From the NCBI RefSeq assembly GCF_003597395.2, contig NC_133774.1:246162-310161 (forward strand): a stretch of 64,000 bases of DNA, given 5' to 3'. Below, one piece after another: positions 46,701 to 58,500 of this stretch. Source of the DNA: Chelonoidis abingdonii (lineage: Eukaryota > Chordata > Testudines > Testudinidae). A model generated the notes under the pieces. It was not told where the DNA came from. It made no database searches and saw nothing but the letters and a program-made list of their open reading frames with translations. Every line of letters begins with the position of its first letter. Position 1 is the first letter of the stretch. The translations under genes were made by a program, and so were the position numbers.

Positions 46701-49700
46701 TGCTCCTCTACCCCCTGGGCATGAGGGAGAGGGACAGTCTGGCCATAGGTAAATACAAGTGTTGGGGTCTCCTCCCGTGCACTCCCTTTTGTCATGCCTA
46801 CCTCCAGTGTGGAGCCCTGTATACTCCCCTTTGGGGTGCAGCCTTTCCGTGAGGTGAGGCAGGGGATTGTGGGGCAAAGCTGAGTGAGTGTGTGTGGAAT
46901 AGACTCTGCTGGGAACAATGGGAATGCAGCCTCCTGGCCTCTGCTTCCATCACATCCCTGAGTGACTGCAGGGCCCAGTGCTCATTGCCAAGGCAACCAG
47001 TGCAGCGAGACCTGATTCCTCTCTTTGTGTATGGGCCAGGCAGGGGTCTGGGGGGAAGGAGCACGATCATCTCAGCACTGAGCGAAGGAGGGGCTTGGAG
47101 ACAGGACAGGGGCAGGAGAAGGCAGCATTGGAAGAGTTCTCTAAACACATCTGCTCAATGTGCAGCCGCAGTCAAAAAGATTAACAGACTGCGAGAAACA
47201 GTTAGGAAAGGGAGAGATATTAAGACAGAAAATATCATCATGCTACTATATAAATCCATGGTGCCCCCATATCTTGAATACTGCATGTGGCTCTGTTTAC
47301 TCCATCTCAAAAAAAGGTAAACTGCAATTGGAAAAAAGTACAGAAAAGGGCAACAAAAATTATTAAGGGGATGGAACTGCTTCTGTATGAGGAGAGATTA
47401 AAATAACAGGGACTGTTCAGCTAAGAAAAGAGATAGCTAAGGGGGAGGTCTGTAAAATCATGAGTGGTGTGGAGAAAGTGAACAGGGAAATGTTCTTTAC
47501 CCCTTCACATAAGTATTTCTTCACACAATGCACAGCCAGCCTGTGGAACTCCTTGCCACAGGGTCAGTGTGGGGAGCAGGGACTGGCAGCTGGAGAGACT
47601 CTAGGACCTCTCAGAGTAGTAGCCATGTTAGTCTGCATCTGCAAAAAGAACAGGAGTACTTCCGAAGCACTTAGAGGAGAGGAAAGTGATCAAGAACAGT
47701 CAGCATGGATTCACCAAGGGCAAGTCATGCCTGACTGACCTAATTGCCTTCTAAGAGGAGATAACTGGGTCTGTGGATGAGGGGAAAGCAGTGGATGTGT
47801 TATTCCTTGACTTTAGCAAAGCTTTTGATACGGTCTCTCACAGTATTCTTGCTGACAAGTTAAAGAAGTATGGGCTGGATGAATGGACTATAAGGTGGAT
47901 AGAAAGCTGGCTAGATCGTTGGGCTCAGCGAGTAGTGATCAACAGCTCCATGTCTAGTTGGCAGCCGGTTTCAAGTGGAGTGCCCCAAGGGTTGGTCCTG
48001 GGCCTGTTTTGTTCAATATCTTCATTAATGATCTGGAGGATGGCGTGGACTGCACTCTCAGCAAGTTTGCAGATGGCACTAAACTGGGAGGAGTGGTAGA
48101 TACACTGGAGGGTAGGGATAGTGTTACTGAAATGTCGGATCTGCCTATCTGAGAGCCAATAACAGCCTGACAGGGATAAGGAAAGATGCTTTATTCTGCA
48201 GAAGAAAGGAGAGCCTTGCACCTTGGTACAAAGACTCTGCCTCACACAATTTTTACAAACTTTTTATACACTTTCAGACAAAGACGCTTGCTGAGTTAAC
48301 ACTTGGTTGATGGTTGTCAAACCCCGCACTCTGTTATCTGGTTAGTGAAAACCGGTTTGGAGCGAGTTTCTTCTGCTTTAAGGCAGAAGAGAAAAGATAG
48401 TTCAAAATGTTACCGAAATGTCAGGTCTGCCTAGCTGAGAGCCAATAACAGCCTGACAGGGATAAGGAAAGAAGTGGGCTACCTTCCCCTTGAGCCTGTG
48501 ACCAAACCCTTCGGTTTGATGTCAGAACCCAAACCTTTTTCCCTTTGAATGCCTGTTGATCTTACAGTAAAGGCCCTGTCTAGGAGGCAAGGGGGTTTCT
48601 GGGCGTTCTCAGAGACATTCAAAGGGGAAAAGGTTCCGGTTCTGACATCAAACCGAAGGGTTTGGTCACAGGCCTCAAGGGGAAGGTATCCCACTTCTTT
48701 CCTTATCCCTGTCAGGCTGTTCTTGGCTCTCAGCTAGGCAGACCCGACATTTAGGTAACAATAGGATACAGAGGGACCTGATGAGGTTCAACAAGGACAA
48801 GTGCAGAGTCCTGCACTTAGGACAGAAGAATCCCATTCACTGCTACAGACTAGGGACCGAATGGCTAGGAACCAGTTCTGCAGAAAAGGACCTAGAGGTT
48901 ACAGTGGACGAGAAACTGGATATGAGTCGCCAGTGTGCCCTTGTTGCCAAGAAGGCTAACGGCATTTGGGGCTGTATAAGTAGGGGCATTGCCAGCAGAT
49001 CAAGGGACGTGAACATTCCCGTCTAGTCGACATTGATGAGGCCTCATCTGGAGTACTGTGTCCAGTTTTGGGCCCCACACTACAAGAAGGATGTGGAAAA
49101 ATTGGAAAGAGTCCAGCGGAGGGCAACAAAAATTATTAGGGGGCTGGGGCACGTGACTTATGAGGAGATGCTGAGGGAACTGGCAGGGCTGGCTCTACAG
49201 TTTTCGCCATCCCAAGCAGCGCACCGAATTTTACGCCCGGGGTGTAAAATTACCTGCCTAGCCTCCTCCCTACTCCCGTTTATATGCCCCAGGAGCACAT
49301 GATCTGGAGTTTCTGTATCTCATTAGGAATGTAGGGAAAAGTGTAGCCTTCCTGCTAAGCTAAACATCTTCAGGCCTTACTCTTCAAGAGCACTGACCCA
49401 GAAGAGGTTGAGGGTGGAGAAGGAGTGGCTTTGGAGATAGCTGGGCACATGGCAGAGTGTTTTATACAATTTCTCAGTGCATGGCAAACACTGCCATTTC
49501 ATCAGACTCAGATCACTTAAAAATGGCCTAAATTTCTGGAATGTTCCAGATGCATCAGGTTGGGCTGAGTGAGCAGGAGAGCGACTCTCCGAAGGGGCCT
49601 TTCTCAGCATGTGTCTTAGAGAGGAGCTGGCCCTGATGCTACAGGGAGTCTGCCAGCTCTCACCTGAGTGCAGTGGTGGCTTTAGGGTTAGTGTGGCCCT

Positions 49701-52700
49701 GCGCACAGCTTCATTTTCGCACACACCCCTTCGGGACCCAGCCATGAAAAAGAACATTCTCTCTTATCTCCCCCAAGTTTTTCATTCATTTTTTTCATAG
49801 AATCATAGAATATCAGGGCTGGAAGAGACCTCAGGAGGTTATCTAGTCCAACCCCCTGCTTAAAGCAGGCCCAACACCAACTAAATCATCCCAGCCAGGG
49901 CTTTGTCAAGCCGGGCCTTAAAAACCTCTAAGGATGGAGATTCCACCATCTCCCTAGGGAACCCATTCCAGTGCTTCACCACCCTCCCAGTGAAATAGTG
50001 TTTCCTAATATCCATCCTAAACCTCCCCCACTGCAACTTGAGACCATTGCTCCTTGTTCTGTCATCTGCCACCACTGAGAACAGCCTAACTCCAGCCTCT
50101 TTGGAACCCCCTTTCAGGTAATTGAAGGCTGCTATCAAATTCCACCTCACTCTTCCTATCCGCAGACTAAATACCCCCAGTTCGTTCCCTCAGCCTCTTC
50201 TCGTAAGTCATCTGCCCCAGCCCCCTAATCATTTTTGTTGCCCTCTCTCCAGTTTGTCCACATCTCTTCTGTTGGAGGTGGGGAGGAACCAAAACTGGAT
50301 GCTATACTCCAGGTGTGGCCTCACCAATGTCGAATAGAAGGGAATAATCAGTTCCCTCGATCTGCTGGCAATGCTCCTACTAATACAGCCCAATATGCCG
50401 CTGGCCTTCTTGGCAACAAGGGCACACTGCTGACTCATATCCAGCTTCTCATCCACTGTAATCCTCAGGTCCTTTTCTGCAGAATTGCTGCCTAGCCATT
50501 CAGTTCCAGGCCTGTAGCAGTGCATGGGCTTCTTTCACCCTAAGTCCTTGTTGAACCTCATCAGATTTCTTTTGGCCCAATCCTCCAATTTGTCTAGGTC
50601 ACTCTGGACCCTATCCCTACCCTCCATCATCCTTCTCCTATATTATAAGTAATAGGAAGTAAATGAAAATAAAGTGATGTACCTTGATTGGGACAGGGGG
50701 TTGGGGTGCAGGAAGAGGTGTAGCGGTTGGGCTCTGGAAGGGAGCTTGGGTGCTGGGTGTAGGCTCTGGGCTAGGGTAGGGGGGTTGGGGTGCAGGAGGA
50801 GTCAGGGGGTGGCATTTACCTTGAGCGGCGTGGCTCTCAGAGCGACCAGCACACCACTCTGGCAGCGGCCCCTAAGCGGGGGATCCGGGGGTGGGGGGGT
50901 GTCTCTGTGCGCCACTGTCTGCAGGCGCCGACACCACAGCTCCCATTGGCCACAGTTCCTGGCCAAAGGGAGCTGCAGAGTTGGTGGCTGGGGTGGAAGC
51001 AACGCGCAGAGACACACACTCCGCAGGGACATGCCAGCCACTTCCAGGAGCAGTGTGGGACTACCAACCACAGAATGCAGGCAGCCTGCCTGCCTGAGCC
51101 CTGCTGTGCTGCCGGCTGGGACTCGGGGGCTGGTTGTCAGATGAGATTTGTCCTGCATTTTGTGGGGTTCCCACTCACTGGGGGCCCCGTGCCTCTTCAC
51201 TGTTTGTTTCATGGTAAATCTGCCTCTGCCTGAGTGAGAGGAGGGGGGAGGAGGAGAAACTAGGAGGGAGCTGGGATCAAGTGTGGGGCAGTCCAGCTGG
51301 GCGGGGATTGGAGGGCTGCCTGGAACTGGTTTGTTTGCTGCCAGCTCGTGGCTTCCACTCATTCTCTCTCTGTCTCTCTTTTCTTTTCAAGGTCCTGGCC
51401 ACGGTCACTGGAGCTATGCAGGTAAATACACTGTGGTTATTCGTACCCTTTCATATCACACAGCAGGCCCTGGGCCCATGCCAGCCATGGTTAATTATTA
51501 CAGGGCTGCCTTGCTCATGCCCATGCTCTGCCGTGCCCTGCCCCTGTTCAGCAGCAGGGGTCGGTTCTGGTACCAACCTCAGAGGGCCTCGCAAGCATTT
51601 CTGGGGCCTGACAGACCCAGGGAGAGGTGGGAGCTGCTCAGATTCAGATAAGAGAGAGTGACCTGTCAGGAGCTGTGGGCCCCACCCTGCACATCTGCTC
51701 TGCATTCCCACAAGCTAAAAGGTTCATTCACTCACTGAGCTGGACTTCACCCACCCCTGGGGTCACTGGGAGAGGCAGGTCCCATGTTCAGGCAGATCTA
51801 GGGTTGCTCCCTCTGCTGGAACGTCGACCCCTGGCTTAGAGGCATCTCCTCTCTTATGGGGTGTTGACTCACCAGTCCTGTGTCCCCTGCCATATGCACT
51901 CTGCTTTGCAGCGAGGCTGGCGTGCCGCTCCCTGCTCATAGGGAGGTGCCCCAGGGCACAAGCCAGGCTCCTGATCCTGTGCCTGCCTGGTGAACTGGCT
52001 GTTCTGCTGCCCGCAGGGACAGCCCATCTGGATAGAGAGTTCCTCACATCTCTGGCATCCCACGCCTCTGAGGCCTTTAACCAGGGCTAGGGCTGGAAAT
52101 CTCAGCTGTTCCAACAGGACCTTCGCTTTGCTCCTTGGGCTTCCTGGCTCCCCTTATTCCACCATGCCGGGCTCCTCTGCTTCCTTCTATGCTGGGTTTC
52201 CTTGCTCCTCTCTTCACCCATCCCATGCAAGCCGCAGTCCTCCCCACATTCACACAAAGGCCCTAGTCACCATTATCCTGAGCCTTGTGTCTCATTTGCC
52301 CTATAAATCAGAGTGAGGACACCTTACACTCACTTTGCACTGGTGTCAGTGACAACACAAGGTGCAGGGGACTGGTGAATTAGGACCCAAAATGTGAATT
52401 GGGCCCTATAGAAATGTCTCACTCAGACTTGCCAGTGGTCAGATCTGCCCCTCCTAAGGCCCAGGGACAGGCTGGAGGTGGGGGGAGGTCCAGGACCTCT
52501 TATGTCAGGATTGTACACTAGCCCAAAGAAGGCTAAATGCATCCCTGTGTCTCCACCCATTCAGTTAGCATGTTAGCACTAAGGGGGGGCATTGGGTGCG
52601 GCGCCGAGCCGTGTTGGTCAAAGGCCCGTTAGCGCTAAGGGGGTGTTTGTGATGGAGTAGGGGCTGTCTGTGTGGGGAATGGGAGAGCAGGGGAGGACTT

Positions 52701-55534
52701 TAGGGGATGGACTATACTAGAGCCTGTAACCTGAGCTAGGTAAGGGAGGGGAAAGGTCAACACCTTTGCCCGAGAAGGAGGAAAAAGGAAGGGGCTGGCA
52801 GGAGGGAGGTTGTTTTCAGTTTGGGTTTGGGGCTGTGTGGGCGGAATTCAGGGTATCCTAGCTAGGATCCAAGCACCCTGAAAGCCCAGAAGGACTCGAG
52901 TGAGGGGTCCTGACAGTGCCAACAAGCTCTGCTGTAACCTGCGTTCCTGTTGTCCAATAAACCTTCTGTTTTACTGGCTCGCCAAGAGTCACTGTGAGTC
53001 CAGGAAGAGGGGTGCAGGGCCGGACTCCCCCACACTCTGTGACAATGTTCAGTGCGGCACTGAGCTGTGTTGGCCAAAGGTCCATTAGCGCTAAGGGGGG
53101 CATTGGGTGCAGCGCTGAGCTGTGTTGGTGAAAGGCCCGTTAGCGCTAAGGGGGGCATGTTCGGTGCAGCGCTGAGCCGTTTTGGCCAAAGGCCATTTGT
53201 GCTAAGGGGTTCTGTGCAGCGCTGAGCCACGTTGGCCAACACCCGGGTGTGTGAGCTCACAGTGGCTTTACTCATGTTTCACAGCACCAGGGTTGTACTG
53301 AGCTATTTGCAAACAGCGACAGCCTGCGACTTGCTGCCGCATCCCGGCTCGTGGGGTTTGCCTGTATGCGAGTGCAGCATGATACTAAGTGGGAGTGTGA
53401 GCAGCTTGTGGGGATAAAGCGGGGGAGCTGCCAAAGGGGAATAGCTGCGAAGAGTGGGGTGGGGGAAACGTGGCAAGGAGTGGGGTGGGGCGAAGGGTTT
53501 AGAGTGAGCTCTAGAGGAGGAGAGTTTAAATTCATCTCCTACAAGGCATGGTTTAGCATGTGCACACTGGGGAGTCTCCTTCAGAGCACCAGTTTAGGAT
53601 TAGCATATGGGCAATAATTATTGAAGGTGAGCACTTGGAACGAAGGGGGCTAGGGGAAGAACCCAGAGACAGAGCCCTCCCTAGGGTATGGCAAATCGGG
53701 CAACTGCTCCGGGCTCATGCTTTCGGGGGGCCCTGTGCTTCGTGAGGAGGCAGGCGGGGAGGTGGGCACAGGGAGAAGCCACCCCCACCAACCTCCCCCT
53801 CCCCGCAGCGCCTCTCCTGCTTGCCAGCAGGCCCTGTCAATCAGCACCTCCCCCTCCCTTCCAGTGTCAGGAAGCACTGTGAGGGAGGGGGCAGAAATGG
53901 GTGGGTAAGAGGTGGGGCGGGGTGGGAAGGTGGGGTGGGCAGAGCGGGGGTGGGAAAAGGCGGGTCAGAAGTGGGGCCTTGGGGGAAGGGTTGGAGTGGG
54001 GGATGAGCCTGGGTAGAGCCAGTGGGGGCACCACCTGGCAGATATAAACTCTGCCCTATGTCCCGGGCCCCACACTCCTATGGGACAGCCCTGCCCAGGG
54101 AGCACGTCTATTAAATAAGCACCAGTGGGACTACTGGCACAGGGGTTCAAGGGAGGGTGAGCTCCATGGGGGAACAGTCCAGGGTACGTGCCCAGAAAGG
54201 GAACAGTGAAGGCTGAGCACATGGGTGAAGCAGTCGATCAGGATAAGCACCGGGGGTGGAAATGTTCAGGGTAGACACCCATGGAGAACCAGAGTAAGTC
54301 TCCTCTGTGCTCACTTTAAACCAGTTCCTGGGTATTCATCCTAAACCAGGCCGCTGGTCTGCTTACTCTGCTTCACTCCATGTAGGGGAGAAACATGTAA
54401 ACGCTGTCCCATGAGGCCGTCCTATCGCTCTTCACTATGCTAACGCTAACTGCACCTCTCTGAGTGCTCTGCCTGAGCCGGTCACCTCTCATGCCCCACT
54501 AAATATTTCCTCCCTGGATACTCCCTCTCAAATTCTTCTAATACAATCCTGAGGCTCTTCCCTACATGCTCATCCTACCCCGTTCCCTGGGTGCTCCTGC
54601 TAAACAGCTCCCTAAGCGTCCATGCCAAACTTCTCTGCCCTTAATGCTTGTCCCTGGGTGTCCATTGTAAAGCTCTCTTCTCAGGTGCGCCCCTAAATGA
54701 TTCCCCAATGGTTTCACCCTACATTGTTCCTCTCTGGATGCTTACACCTGTTCATTGACTGTTTGCCCTACACTGCTCATCCCTTGGTCCCTGCCCTAAA
54801 CCGTTCGGTGAGGGTTCACTCTAAATTGCTCCATCTCTGGGATTCACTCAAAAAACATTCGTCCAGCATTCACCCTAAAGTACTGCTCCCCACGTGCTCA
54901 CGCTGAATCATTCCCTGGGTGTTTTCCCTTAATTGCTCCTCCTGGGGTGTTCACCCTAAACCAAGCCATTGGCGTTCACCATAAACCTTCTTCCCAGGTG
55001 TGTGCCCTGAACAGTTCCCCAGGCACTCACTCTGAGCTACTCTGCCTAGCAATACACACCATGAATTGTGCTCTGTGGGTGCCACCCTTCTCTACTCCTC
55101 CCCCCAGCGCTCACCCAAAATGTCCCCCAGGTGCTCAGCCTAACCTGTTCCTCCTTAGGAGCTCCAGCTAAACCTTGTACTGGGGTAACTAGGAGCAACC
55201 TGTGACACCAGTATCTCTGCTTCCATCTAGAGCCCTGCACAGGACTTTTAAACATCCTGCTTCCGCCAGCATGGCAGCATGTCCTGCGGGACCTGTGGGA
55301 TCCCAGTCCCTCTGCAGGGCTCTACCAATAAGAGAAAGAGCCCATTTACTGAGCCCCAGCAGGGAAACCCAGAAATCTTTATAGGCATTCAAAATCCAGG
55401 AATAAGGAATAGCAAAAGTAAGCCAGCCAAAAAATAATATTGGCTCAAATCCAACATACACAGCCTAACAGGTCTTAAAGCAGATACGTGCCTAGGCAGG
55501 GCTATGCTGGCCATGGGTCCCCCAGAAGTGGTGA

Positions 55535-55566
<32 letters not shown>

Positions 55567-58500
55567 TACGTGTGTCTTCGGGCACAACTCTTGTAGACGC
55601 ACACGGAAATGGGTGTCTTTGGGCACAGCTCCTGTAGACGCACACGGAAATGGGTGTCTTTGGGCACAGCTCCTGTAGACGCACACGGACATGGGTGTCT
55701 TCGGGCACAGCTCCTGTAGACGCACACGGACACGGGTGTCTTTGGGCACAGCGCCTCTAGACGCACACAGAGACATGGCTCTGTCTGTCTCGCTCTCATG
55801 CACACAGAAGGGCTTCATGTGTACATACACATGTTTGGCCATGGACTCAGGTCCCTGTGTTGCCTGGCTGTGTGCACGTGGAAGAGATGAGGCTTGCTCT
55901 CTGGTGCCGCCTTTGAGTTCCTGGTGCTGCTCACTGTGCAATGAAGTCCCGTTGCCCACAAAACCACCAGCATGTTTCCATTCATGGCCATAGCTCTGCT
56001 GCTGCATGTTTCTCCCCCACATATGACTTATGTTAGCAGTTTTGCCTCATGTCTCTGACCTGGCCAGCCAGGCTGCCTCTGAAAGGGCCATGAAGGGCAG
56101 GGCAGCCAAGCACGCGCTTAGTGACAGGGAGGGAGCAGCACAGCTGCGCCAGGAGCATGTCTCTCTCTGCCAGGATCAGGCTTTAAATCATCATCTCACA
56201 GCTTGTCCAGCTACTCCTTAAAATAGATGCTCCTGGCAGTGCACCATGTGCAGAGCCCCATCCTGGGACAGCTGCACAGAGATTCCAGCAGCTTCTGAGC
56301 CCAGCACAGTCTGCTGGCAGAGCAGGCCCTGGCCATCAGCTTCTGTCTGGGCAGGAAGCAGCAGCACAGCGCTGCGCCTGCAAAGGCTTCTGAGCAATTC
56401 TAGAGGGAGCTAGCACAGGGGAGCAGCACCCCAATACACAATGCTCAGGGCAGGTACCACAAGGCGGGGGCGAGAGGATGCTTGTACTGTCCGTTCCCTC
56501 TCCTCCACCATTCCAGAGTAAAATTCAGGGGTAAGTGGCCATCAGCGAGACGGACTGAGTGTGAATAAACACACTGTGCTGCACCCAGGCCCTCTGAGTG
56601 GCCAGCACAATCCCGGTGGCACACGCTTGTCAGGAAGCACCAGTGTTTGCAGCTGAGCTCCCCACAGGCCCCTAGTTCACTCAGACCTCTAACATCACCA
56701 TCCCGTGAGTGCTGCAGCCTCTGCTGGTGGGCCCGGAGTCTTCCTGCACCCTCTTCTTCCCTGGCAGGCCCCCCTCCCCCCACAGGCTCTCCCATGTGTC
56801 TCTCTCTTCCCTGCACAGATAAGGACGAGTGGCAGTTGGAGGTCCCATTCTGCGGTGGGCAGATGCAGTCTCCCATCAATATTGACACCAATTCCACAAA
56901 CTTCAGCCGTGAGCTGCAGCCTGTTGTGCTGGCAGGTTACAACCTGGACCCCAGTGAGCAGCTCAGCCTAATGAACAACGGCCACACAGGTCAGTGCCAG
57001 GGGCTGAGCTGTGTGTGCTGGGCTCACAGGGCGTGTCACTCGCGTCACAGGATGCTCAGATGAGACAGGATATTTTGAGACATTTCTCATAGATTAGTCC
57101 CGGCCTCTTCCAGCAGGGGGCTCTGTGGGGAGTGGGGCAGGAGCACTCGCTGGAGGGCTCCCAGCTACTCCAGCCCTGGCCTCTGCCAGCAGGGGGTGCT
57201 CTAAGGAGTGGGGCAGGGTGCTGGCTGGGGCGGGGCTCCCAGCTACTCCAGTCCCAGCCTCTGCCAGCAGGGGGCACTCTAAGGAGTGGGGCGTGGCGCT
57301 GGCCGGGGTAGGGGGGCTCCCAGTTACTCCAGTCCCAGCCTATGCCAGCAGGGGACACTCTCGGGAGTGGGGCAGGGTGCTGGCTATTGGGGGAGCTTAG
57401 GGTTGCCAGGTGTCCAGTTGCTGACCGGAACGCCCAGTCGAAAAGGGACCTTGGCGGCTCCAGTCAGCACCACTGACTGTGCTGCTGGGCTAAGGCAGGC
57501 TAGTCCCTTCCTGTCCTGGCACCACACTGGGCCCCTGGAGTGGCCAGCAGGTCCGGCTTCTAGACGGGGGGGGGGGGGTGGATGGGGCGCCATGTGCTGC
57601 CTCCACCCCGAGCACTGGCTCCCCACCCCCATTGGCTGGGAGCCACGGCCAATAGGAGCTGGGGGAGCAGTGCCTGGGGGTGAGAGCAGCGCATGGAGCC
57701 TCCTGTCTCCCCCTCTGCCTAGGAGCTGGACCTGCTGGCCGCTTCCGGGGCGCACCACAATACCAGGACAGGCAGGGAGACTGCTGACCCCCAGAAGCCA
57801 CAGGAGGTAAGCCCTGAGTCCCAGCCATCAGCCCCAACCCCCCTGTCCTGGCCCTGAGCACCTCTCAAACCCAGAGCCCCCTCCTGCACCCCAAAGCTCT
57901 CATCCTTGGCTCCACCCCAGAGCCCACACCCCCAGTTAGAGCCCTTACCCCCTCCTGCACCACAAACCCCTGCCCCAGCCCAGTTGAGTGAGGGTGCGGG
58001 AGAGCGAGCCATTGAGGAAGGGGGACTGTAGTGAGTGGAGGGGCAGGGCCTTGGGGAAGTCGGGGGACAGGGGGCAGGGCCTCAGGGCAAGGGCAGGGGC
58101 AGGGCAAGGGTGTTCAGTTTTGTGTAATTAGAACAGGGGTGGCCAACCTGAGCCTGAGAAGGAGCCAGAATTTATGAATGTACATTGCCAAAGAGCCACA
58201 GCAATACATCAGCAACCCCCCATCAGCTCCCCACACCTTGCTTCCAGATCCTCCCACCCACTAGCAGCCCCACCAATCAGCGCCTCCCCCTCCCTCCCTG
58301 CACCTCCCGATCAGCTGTTTCATGGCGTGCAGGAGGCTCTGGGGGTGGGGGAGGAGCGAGGGCATGGCAGGCTCAGGGGAGGGGGCAAGAAGGGGTGGAG
58401 TGGGGGCAGAGCCTGTGGCAGAGCCAAGGGTTGAGCAGTGAGGCCCCCCTGCCCCCCCAGCACATTGGAAAGTTGGCGCCTGTAGCTCTGGCCCTGGAGT

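Larger units (their letters stand above)
37721..51391 (+). other. CA9 intron 1 (13.7 kb)
   Basis: A GT...AG intron holding the 38.4-kb minisatellite, a 124-bp hAT MITE, the gapped TIR transposon, CR1 copies, the foldback element and a hAT element ending 163 bp before exon 2. 39.0-41.7, 41.9-43.2 and 45.4-47.1 kb look mostly single copy, with no conserved-looking exon. Confidence 0.8.
51422..56818 (+). other. CA9 intron 2 (5.4 kb)
   Basis: A GT...AG intron containing the 55-bp minisatellite with a solo LTR, a hAT element, the inverted ~30-bp minisatellite, a MITE and a 41-bp minisatellite. 51.4-52.5 kb and 55.8-56.8 kb show no recognised repeat or exon. Confidence 0.8.

Noticed and set aside
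55492..56022. 176-codon minus-strand frame with repeated CPKTPxSVCV-like units
   Set aside because: Produced by the 41-bp minisatellite; frame shifts from unit to unit and no flanking gene structure.
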